Assembly (NCBI RefSeq): GCF_008728195.1
Contig: NZ_CP031599.1
Coordinates: 1 to 64,000, forward strand
DNA: 64,000 bases
Origin: Roseovarius indicus
GTDB taxonomy: Bacteria > Pseudomonadota > Alphaproteobacteria > Rhodobacterales > Rhodobacteraceae
Reading direction: 5' to 3'
Part shown: positions 58,459 to 64,000 of the stretch, piece by piece
Numbering within the stretch: position 1 is the first letter of the stretch
Layout: every line of letters begins with the position of its first letter
Notes under the pieces: model-generated
Database searches by the model: none
Seen by the model: only the letters and a program-made list of their open reading frames with translations
Told to the model about the DNA's origin: nothing
Position numbers and translations under genes: made by a program

Positions 58459-58763
58459 ACATCGAGCAGAAGATTATCGCGCTTCGGGCATAGATTGACG
58501 TAATGTTTTGCCATCAGACATGTCGGAAACCATTGAGCGGCCCTAGGATTGAATTCGAGCCATAAAGCGCAGACGCATTCGCGGCGCCACTGTCCCTCCC
58601 GTGTTAGAACAATGGCTCTGCGAACACTTTCTTCTGTAGCGTGAGAAACATTGACGCTCAGAGCTTTTGCATCCGCAATTGCGCTGTCGATCGTGAGATT
58701 ATGGGTTTTTACGCCGGCGAAGGGCGTATCGCGATCTACCCGGCAAGCAGAATATGCGCACAT
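58455..58763 (-). CDS. CcdA-like antitoxin, probably a remnant
   Basis: 102-residue frame. Residues about 21-65 (HNLTIDSAIADAKALSVNVSHATEESVRRAI, then REGQWRRECVCALWLEFN) resemble CcdA antitoxins (AKALG-IN-S-A-E and WRRENAEA--EFN). The normal initiating Met before the HNLT block is missing and the end departs from the family, and no ccdB follows. Probably a decaying orphan antitoxin. Confidence 0.4.
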   Translation of the reverse strand: MCAYSACRVDRDTPFAGVKTHNLTIDSAIADAKALSVNVSHATEESVRRAIVLTREGQWRRECVCALWLEFNPRAAQWFPTCLMAKHYVNLCPKRDNLLLDV

Positions 58764-58803
58764 TAGATGCGCGTATTTTTATGCCAAAATCATTGAAACA
58801 CTG

Positions 58804-59059
58804 TCATATGATTTTCACCTGCGTACCGACTGCAGCGAGCTCAAATAATTCTACGATATGTTGGTTGTAGAGGCCAATGCATCCGCTGGACGATTTTCGG
58901 CCAATTTTTCGCGTGTCTTGAGTGCCATGGATTCTGTAGTACTGCCAACTCAGACGTAGCGCCCTGATGCCGAGTGGATTCTCAGGTCCCGGAGCCACGT
59001 ATTCTGGTAAGGTTGGGTCGCGCTCAAGCATTGAAGGTGTGGGGCGCCAGTCCGGCGCA
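58804..59059 (-). pseudogene. L,D-transpeptidase (ErfK/YbiS type), 3' fragment
   Basis: Encodes only the C-terminal part of an L,D-transpeptidase: ERDPTLPEYVAPGPENPLGIRALRLSWQYYRIHGT, then IGRKSSSGCIGLYNQHIVELFELAAVGTQVKI, with the catalytic His in YRIHGT and Cys in SSGCIGL. The 5' part is cut off by the ISKra4-like element at 59060. The layout (PENPLG-RALRL) differs from the 5' fragment at 60813-61127, so these come from two different genes. Confidence 0.8.
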
Positions 59060-60499
59060 GGGAGTGGGCAAAACCTGGGGGTCACGCGGCTCTTTGGTAC
59101 GCGCCGGTTAGCCGACCGTCGAGAACCGCGGCGCGGACAACGGCCACGCGGTGGGCTCCCTTGGGCGACCATCTCATGCGGCGGCGCTTGCCCATGCGGG
59201 TGTTCCCGATGTCGTCCACGCAGCCCTCTGCCCGGGACGAAGAAATCGGAAGACCCGCGCGGTACCGCCGACCATAGTCGGTCAGGCTGTCCATGTTGTT
59301 TGCAAGGTATGAGTACAGATCGCGGCACCGGGCTTGCACTCGCCGGGCCGCATCAGTCGCCACGCGGTCATCTGTAGCCAGCCGCGTGCAATCGACCATC
59401 AACCATTGGAGACTGGTCGTGGCCGTTAGAACTTTTCCATGCCAAAGGTACCATCGCAGCGTTTCGGCGGGACGTTTGAACAGCACTGGAATGCCGGAGA
59501 AGCCCCTGCTCTGCAGCAGGCCCTTTACGGCGTTCTCAACGTGCTGAATGCGCATCGAGATATGCCACCAGTCGAGAATGTGGCGAACCTTTCCACCGAC
59601 GGCGACGCGCACGAGGTTCGGCAGGGCGGGTTCCCCGTCCGAAATCACCGTGACGGTTTGTTTGTGATCCCAACCGAGAGCCCTCAAGTCCTGGCGAAGC
59701 TGGCTGGCAGGTGACAGGACTGCCTGCTGAACAAGGCCGAAGCGGCGGCACTTGTCGTGGCTTTCGATCTTGCCAACCACAACATCGAGGTGTCGCTTCT
59801 GGTATTCCGGTCGGCATCGGATATGCGCACCGTCCAGGAAAACCGTCAACGCAGACGCCTCTTCGGCGGCCGAAGGAACTACAGGCTGAGTCTGCTCGCT
59901 GTCGCAGATCTCCCGGGAGACTTTGCCCAGACGATTGCGCACCGATGTATTCACCTGCTTCGCGCAAGGCAGGAAGGTTTCCAGGATTCGTGCCGCTTCC
60001 CGGAAGGAATGCCGTGCCCCAAGTTCGGCCTGAAGGCGTTGCAGTTCCGGAGTCGACCGGTCCGGAAAAAAATGAGCGAGTGGCGAAAGCGGTCCGCCCA
60101 GGACGTCGTCGGATTTTGTATCGCAGGCGCAGCGACGAATGCGCGGCGCCTTGACCTGGAACCTGCCGAAGAGGGTGTCGAGCACCCGAGGCCGATAATC
60201 ATGTATGGCTCGGACCTCGTCGCAGTCAGGACATATTCTGCTGGCTTCGGAAACTTCCTCGATCTGGTCGAGCAGGATCGCATTCTGTAATTGCCCCAGG
60301 ATCGTCTTCGCATCTTCGAGTAACAACCCGAACCCCTCAGGCTGCGTGCGTCGAAACGGGCGGGACAAACGGCCGAGAGGATGCCTCTTTGTGGTTCCGT
60401 TCTCAAAGGTCGTCTCGACTATAATCCGCACGTCCATGGCAGTTCCCCTCTCAATGAACCACCAACATACACAGACACCCCCAGGTTTTGCCCACTCCC
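59060..60499 (-). mobile_element. ISKra4-like insertion sequence
   Basis: 1440 bp. Inverted ends GGGAGTGGGCAAAACCTGGG (from 59060) and the matching CCCAGGTTTTGCCCACTCCC (to 60499) are perfect over 23 bp. One transposase gene fills it, with its stop at the left repeat. No clear target duplication is seen; the flanks belong to unlike sequences, as after a deletion between copies. Confidence 0.82.
59082..60437 (-). CDS. ISKra4-family transposase
   Basis: 451 residues. N-terminal zinc-ribbon-like part (SRICPDCDEVRAIHDYRPRVLDTLFGRFQVKAPRIRRCACD), then a DDE-type core: ALTVFLDGAHIRCRP, VTVISDGEPALPNLV, and the terminal block GRRYRAGLPISSSRAEGCVDDIGNTRMGKRRRMRWS with the Glu. Full length. A second, partial copy of its C-terminus is at 60550-60752 in the opposite direction. 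Confidence 0.8.
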   Translation of the reverse strand: MDVRIIVETTFENGTTKRHPLGRLSRPFRRTQPEGFGLLLEDAKTILGQLQNAILLDQIEEVSEASRICPDCDEVRAIHDYRPRVLDTLFGRFQVKAPRIRRCACDTKSDDVLGGPLSPLAHFFPDRSTPELQRLQAELGARHSFREAARILETFLPCAKQVNTSVRNRLGKVSREICDSEQTQPVVPSAAEEASALTVFLDGAHIRCRPEYQKRHLDVVVGKIESHDKCRRFGLVQQAVLSPASQLRQDLRALGWDHKQTVTVISDGEPALPNLVRVAVGGKVRHILDWWHISMRIQHVENAVKGLLQSRGFSGIPVLFKRPAETLRWYLWHGKVLTATTSLQWLMVDCTRLATDDRVATDAARRVQARCRDLYSYLANNMDSLTDYGRRYRAGLPISSSRAEGCVDDIGNTRMGKRRRMRWSPKGAHRVAVVRAAVLDGRLTGAYQRAA

Positions 60500-60510
60500 G
60501 CCGTTGATTT

Positions 60511-60549
60511 CGTTGGATTTCTCATCTCACAATAAAGGGCTACGCGACA
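60511..60549 (+). repeat. 39-bp direct repeat, copy 1
   Basis: Begins CGTTGGATTTCTCATCTCAC and ends GGGCTACGCGACA; two mismatches with 60774-60812. It lies between the intact IS and the partial copy. Confidence 0.8.
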
Positions 60550-60774
60550 CCAACTTTGGGCGGCGATATCGCAATGATCTTCCGATCTCCTCGTCCCGTG
60601 CTGAAGGCTGCGTGGACGACATCGGCAACACACGCATGGGAAAACGCCGACGCATGAGATGGTCACCCAAGGGCGCGCATCACGTTGCCATCGTGCGGGC
60701 CGCCGTTCTTGATGGGCAATTGACTGGCGCATACCGCAGAGCAGCAGCCTGACCCCCAAGTTTTGCCCACTCCC
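60550..60774 (+). pseudogene. Partial ISKra4-like copy: transposase 3' end and one terminal repeat
   Basis: Encodes FGRRYRNDLPISSSRAEGCV and on to LTGAYRRAAA-stop, about 65 codons nearly identical to the end of the intact transposase, on the opposite strand. It ends with the terminal repeat ACCCCCAAGTTTTGCCCACTCCC (60752-60774). The rest of this copy is missing. Confidence 0.8.
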
Positions 60775-60812
60775 GTTGGATTTCCCATCTCACAATTAAG
60801 GGCTACGCGACA
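60774..60812 (+). repeat. 39-bp direct repeat, copy 2
   Basis: Lies between the partial IS copy and the L,D-transpeptidase 5' fragment. The two copies bracket the partial IS, as if the segment had been duplicated or had recombined. Confidence 0.8.
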
Positions 60813-61127
60813 ATTGGGATATGAAATGCCGATGGAGAGGTGGAAGAGGCTGTTTGGGTTGCGCCGGTCAATCAGGTAGGAGCCCTCCGGCGTGCGGCCG
60901 TCCCCCTCAAACTGCTTGTGGCCTTCGGGCGCGAAGCCCAATCCGATGGGATAGGTCCGCAAGACGTCACCCGCGCCGTCAAGAACTAACAGCCGCTGCG
61001 CCTTGTACATGCGTAGCCGGGTCACTTCGGGTCCGTTGTAGGACCGGAACTTGCTGGCACAGCCTGACAGGAGGGCGGCCAATCCGCCCAACAGCAAGAC
61101 CCGCCGTGGAATTCTGGTATTCATCAC
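60813..61127 (-). pseudogene. L,D-transpeptidase (YkuD type), 5' fragment
   Basis: N-terminal 105 residues: lipoprotein-like signal RRVLLLGGLAALLSGCASKF, then RMYKAQRLLVLDGAGDVLRTYPIGLGFAPEGHKQFEGDGRTPEGSYLIDRRNPNSLFHLSIGISYPN, the start of a YkuD domain. The catalytic HxxG...S-x-GC part is missing; after SYPN the frame runs into the 39-bp repeat and the partial IS. It lies 63 bp downstream of the metal ATPase on the same strand. Confidence 0.82.
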
Positions 61128-61190
61128 TGCTCGACGCCCCTTTTGCGAGGTCTGGTTGATGTCAGACGTTACTCTACCGAAACCGCCGGA

Positions 61191-63545
61191 TCAATGACCG
61201 TGCGCCAGTGCTCCCTTCGCCATCTGCTCGCCAATCGGTTCACCGCCCGAAGGCCCCGCTTCGACCCGGTGGCCGTTCAGGAGCCGAAGCGCGTTGGCCA
61301 CGACAAGCAGAGACACGCCTACATCCGCAGCAATGGCGCCCCACATCGAGGCCATCCCGAACGCGGTCAGCCCGACGAACAGCGCCTTGGTCGCCAGCGA
61401 TATGCCGATATTCTGGTGGATGATCGTCATGGCCCGGCGCGAATGGCCGATAAGCCAGGGTACCTTGCCGATGTCGTCGGTCATAAGCGCGATGTCGGCC
61501 GTCTCGATAGCGGCATCCGATCCGACAGCGCCCATGGCGATGGCATAATGCGCCCGCGCCATGGCCGGTGCGTCATTCACACCGTCGCCGATCATCGCCA
61601 CCATGTCGTGGCTTTCGACGAGTTCCTCAATGGCCGTCACCTTGTCTTCTGGCAAAAGTTCGGCGCGCACCTCGTCGATGCCGACTTCGGCTGCCACCGC
61701 GCGCGCGGTGCGTTCGTTGTCGCCCGTCAACATCACGATGGTCTTCACACCCTGCGCATGCAGGCGCGCAACGATCCCCTTTGCATCTGGGCGGATGCGG
61801 TCGCGAAGCTCCAGTACGCCGGTCACGCCGGTCTCGTCACCCACGGCAACGAGGGTGCTCCCTGCCCCTTCGATCCGATCCCGCAGATCCGCCGGAATGG
61901 CATCGCCGAACCCCTTCTCTTCGGCGAACCGATCCGAGCCGAGCCAGATAGCGCGCCCGTCGGCGCGTCCTTCCAGACCGCGCCCGGGCACGGTGCGGGT
62001 GTCCTCTGCGGCAGACACGGAAACACCATCGGCTTCGGCGCGCGAGAGGATGGCGCGTGCCAGCGGGTGTGAAGACCGCGCCTCCAGGCTTGCTGCCAGC
62101 GCCATGAGATCGCGTGCGAAAACGCCGACCAGTGGGTGAACCGCCGCCACCTCAGGCTCGCCCATGGTGATCGTCCCGGTCTTGTCCATCGCCAGTGCCG
62201 TGGTCCGCCCCGGCGCCTCGACATAGGCGCCGCCCTTGATGAGCACCCCCGCTCGTGCCGACGCGGTCAGCGCCGCCACGATGGAAACCGGCGTAGAAAT
62301 GACCAGCGCGCAAGGACATGCGATGACCAGAAGGACCAGAGCATTGTAGAACCAGTAGTCCCAGGCGCCGCCGAGCAGGAGCGGCGGCACCAGCGCGATG
62401 GCGATCGCCAGAGCCATCACGATGGGTGTGTAGATGCGCGCGAACTTGGCCACCCACTGTTCGACCGGCGCGCGGCGGGCATGGGCATCGCCCACCATGC
62501 GAATGATTTTCGCGAGCACCGTGTCCGAGGCGGCCTTCGTCGCCCGCACCGTCAGTGTGCCATCGCCGTTGATCGTGCCGGCATAGACCTCGTCGCCGGG
62601 TTCCTTGGGCACTAGCGCGCTTTCCCCAGTAATTGGGGCCTGATCGACGGCCCCTGCCCCGTCCACGACCTCACCGTCGAGGGGGATCCGGTCGCCGCCG
62701 CGCACGATAAACCTTGCATTGACTGCCACGGCCGCGGCCGGAACGTCGGATTCAGAACCGTCGTCGTAAAGAACCCGCGCCGTTGGCGGCGCCAGATCGA
62801 GGAGCGCGGAAACCGCATTACGCGCCCGCCCCACGCTCCAGCTCTCAAGATAGAGTGAGAGCGAGAAGAAGAAGGCGACCGTCGCGGCCTCAAAAAACTC
62901 GCCGAGGCCGATGGCGCCCGCGACGGCCACCACCATGAGCAGGTTCATGTCGGGGCTAAGCCTCCGCGCCGAAGACCAGGCCTTGGGCGCGACAAGCCAG
63001 ACGCCAAAAAGAATCGCGACGGCGAAGATCCCTGCTTCCGCCATAGGCATAGGCACCTCGCCATGGCCCGCAAAGAGCCCGAGCGCGCCGCCCATGCCGG
63101 TCTCGACAATGTGAAAAAGGAATCCCGCCGCCCAGAAGCCGCCGCTCAACGAGGTAAAGCGCTTCTGACGTGCCAGATGCGCCGCCTGGTCCTCTGCTGC
63201 GTTGTCGGCATCCCATGGCTTCGCGCTCATGCCGGTCGTTGCGACCAACTGCGTGACTTCGTCGTCTGGTATCCTCTCGGCGCTATCGAGGATGGTCATT
63301 CTCCCGTTGATCACGTCGAATGCCAGGTGTTCGGCTCCGCCCACTTTCGGTCCGACAACCCGGTTCAGGATCGCCACCTCTTCGGCGCAATCGAGCCCGG
63401 AGACCCGAAAGCTCCTTCCGCCGGACGGCGCTGGCGCCTTGGACGCGACGTCCTTGCTGGCGTCGCAACAGGATTTGCCTCTTGCGTGAGATTGCTCTTG
63501 ATCACTCGGTTGGCTGTGATCGTTGCGGTTGCCGTCGGTAGACAT
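61191..63545 (-). CDS. Zn/Cd/Pb-type P1B ATPase
   Basis: 784 residues. N-terminal metal-binding parts: a His/Cys stretch (SHARGKSCCDAS) and one HMA-like domain with SGLDCAEEV. Eight membrane helices; ion motif VLLVIACPCALVIS (CPC); phosphorylation site MDKTGTITMG; ATP-binding HP in SSHPLARAI; hinge MIGDGVNDAPAMA. CPC with the ZntA/CadA-like HMA points to export of Zn, Cd or Pb (P1B-2), less likely Co. GAGG lies 8 bp before the ATG. A MerR/CadR-type promoter lies directly upstream. Confidence 0.92.
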   Translation of the reverse strand: MSTDGNRNDHSQPSDQEQSHARGKSCCDASKDVASKAPAPSGGRSFRVSGLDCAEEVAILNRVVGPKVGGAEHLAFDVINGRMTILDSAERIPDDEVTQLVATTGMSAKPWDADNAAEDQAAHLARQKRFTSLSGGFWAAGFLFHIVETGMGGALGLFAGHGEVPMPMAEAGIFAVAILFGVWLVAPKAWSSARRLSPDMNLLMVVAVAGAIGLGEFFEAATVAFFFSLSLYLESWSVGRARNAVSALLDLAPPTARVLYDDGSESDVPAAAVAVNARFIVRGGDRIPLDGEVVDGAGAVDQAPITGESALVPKEPGDEVYAGTINGDGTLTVRATKAASDTVLAKIIRMVGDAHARRAPVEQWVAKFARIYTPIVMALAIAIALVPPLLLGGAWDYWFYNALVLLVIACPCALVISTPVSIVAALTASARAGVLIKGGAYVEAPGRTTALAMDKTGTITMGEPEVAAVHPLVGVFARDLMALAASLEARSSHPLARAILSRAEADGVSVSAAEDTRTVPGRGLEGRADGRAIWLGSDRFAEEKGFGDAIPADLRDRIEGAGSTLVAVGDETGVTGVLELRDRIRPDAKGIVARLHAQGVKTIVMLTGDNERTARAVAAEVGIDEVRAELLPEDKVTAIEELVESHDMVAMIGDGVNDAPAMARAHYAIAMGAVGSDAAIETADIALMTDDIGKVPWLIGHSRRAMTIIHQNIGISLATKALFVGLTAFGMASMWGAIAADVGVSLLVVANALRLLNGHRVEAGPSGGEPIGEQMAKGALAHGH

Positions 63546-63577
63546 CGATTGACCTCGGGATTCATTGATTCCACATT

Positions 63578-63608
63578 GTTGTAGTCCCTACAGCAACTAG
63601 AGCTTCAA
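63578..63608 (-). promoter_or_regulatory. MerR/CadR-type promoter of the metal ATPase gene
   Basis: Read leftward: -35 TTGAAG (63608-63603), 19-bp spacer CTCTAGTTGCTGTAGGGAC containing an imperfect dyad (CTCTA...TAGGG), -10 TACAAC (63583-63578). The long spacer is typical of promoters activated by ZntR/CadR/MerR proteins. No such regulator gene is adjacent; merR at 27554 is the only MerR-family gene in the window. Confidence 0.75.
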
Positions 63609-63702
63609 GGGTAAGAATGGGACGTTGCGCGCAGAAAAATGCGGCGTCCGGAAGTTCGCCGCGCTATTAAGGCGCGATGAAATCAGAAAGAGTGGGTTAG
63701 AA

Positions 63703-63972
63703 ATGCAGAAACGACACGCGCCTATTATTGCAGCAATTCTGGTACTCGCCGGCTGCGCGGTGCCGCCGACAGATGATGGCGCCCAGAACAACGTTGGTAA
63801 TGTTCCCGAGTCTGTCGCGGCCCTTGCTGCACCTGGGCAGGATCTCACTTCGGCTCGTCGCCTTCCGGAGGACGGTTGCTACTGGTATGAGCACAGTGGA
63901 CCAGTGGAGACGACTTTGGTGCCTCTTCGCGCGGCCGGCGGCGGTCCAATCTGCACTTCTCTCCAGTCCTGA
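63703..63972 (+). CDS. Small lipoprotein, 89 aa
   Basis: From ATG 63703: lipoprotein signal MQKRHAPIIAAILVLAGCAV with lipobox LAGC (Cys18). The mature part is PPTDDGAQNNVGNVPESVAALAAPGQDLTSARRLPEDGCYWYEHSGPVETTLVPLR..., with two further Cys. No family recognised. 26 codons are open upstream without a better start. It is divergent from the metal ATPase gene, where a cadR-like regulator would normally be expected. Confidence 0.65.
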   Translation: MQKRHAPIIAAILVLAGCAVPPTDDGAQNNVGNVPESVAALAAPGQDLTSARRLPEDGCYWYEHSGPVETTLVPLRAAGGGPICTSLQS

Positions 63973-64000
63973 TTTGCTTATCCACAGTGTCGCAGATACG

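Noticed and set aside
58804..61127. One L,D-transpeptidase gene simply interrupted by an IS
   Set aside because: The two fragments belong to different L,D-transpeptidase types and do not add up to one domain, so a single interrupted gene does not explain them.
1..64000. CRISPR arrays, rRNA and tRNA genes
   Set aside because: No regularly spaced repeats of 25-40 bp and no rRNA or tRNA-like sequence were noticed on reading either strand; a dedicated scan (tRNAscan, CRISPR finder) would be needed to be certain.

Overview
The window looks like part of a large repABC-type conjugative plasmid from an alphaproteobacterium of the Rhodobacteraceae/Roseobacter group. It opens exactly on the repC start codon, as if a circular replicon had been rotated to its replication gene, so repA and repB would lie outside the window. 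Evidence for the group is the RepC type, two RepB-type parS palindromes, the plasmid-backbone families (DUF736, DUF2493, DUF3768, large ParB-like protein, strawberry-notch helicase), high GC, and a VirB/VirD type IV secretion system (T4SS). Family assignments are from reading the sequence, not from searches.

Layout. 0-3.3 kb: repC, parS sites, a Fic protein. 3.4-10.9 kb: an ardC antirestriction gene split by a 6.5-kb element (4103-10633) that carries three overlapping tyrosine recombinase genes and a second, intact ardC. The element has imperfect 14-bp terminal inverted repeats and is flanked by a 6-bp direct repeat, GTCGCG. 10.9-22.6 kb: a train of rightward backbone genes (small DUF proteins, ParB-like protein, strawberry-notch methylase/helicase, DUF736), with one leftward Abi/HEPN gene. 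Many of these genes share a stereotyped start context ending in ATCCCCATG. 22.8-28 kb: mercury resistance (merR divergent from merT-P-x-F-y-A, plus a flavoenzyme and ynfA), with a readable MerR-type promoter. 28.1-28.7 kb: a ParDE-like toxin-antitoxin pair. 29.3-31 kb: DUF2493 protein and a small protein. 31.4-36.5 kb: a candidate oriT, then relaxosome protein, relaxase and VirD4 coupling protein.

36.6-41.3 kb: a defence island. A leftward operon encodes an HTH-ImmA/IrrE metallopeptidase fusion and a PIN-domain protein. Divergent from it are a DUF2188 protein and a CBASS operon (patatin phospholipase effector, CD-NTase, E2-like protein). A dyad sits over the predicted promoter between them. 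41.6-55.8 kb: the leftward virB operon (virB1-like, 2, 3, 4, 7-like, SLT, 5, 8, 9, 10, 11, two small genes, 6). virB4 is cut by an IS21-family element with an 8-bp target duplication, so self-transfer is probably lost unless another copy supplies VirB4. 55.9-58.8 kb: small exported or regulatory genes. 58.8-61.1 kb: an ISKra4-like element and a second partial copy, with fragments of two different L,D-transpeptidases on either side. 61.2-63.6 kb: a Zn/Cd/Pb P-type ATPase with a MerR/CadR-type promoter but no adjacent regulator, then a small lipoprotein.

How it fits together: replication/partition and transfer modules form the backbone; ArdC and the strawberry-notch protein look like counter-defence for entry into a new host; Fic, ParDE-like, Abi, PIN and CBASS genes are stabilisation or anti-phage functions; mer and the metal ATPase are accessory cargo. 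The strongest candidates for something undescribed are the three-recombinase element that inserts its own ardC into an ardC, the fused CapH/CapP-like regulator with a PIN gene facing a CBASS operon, two extra vicinal-cysteine membrane mini-proteins in the mer operon, and a two-copy structured element with apparent covariation found just upstream of two start codons.
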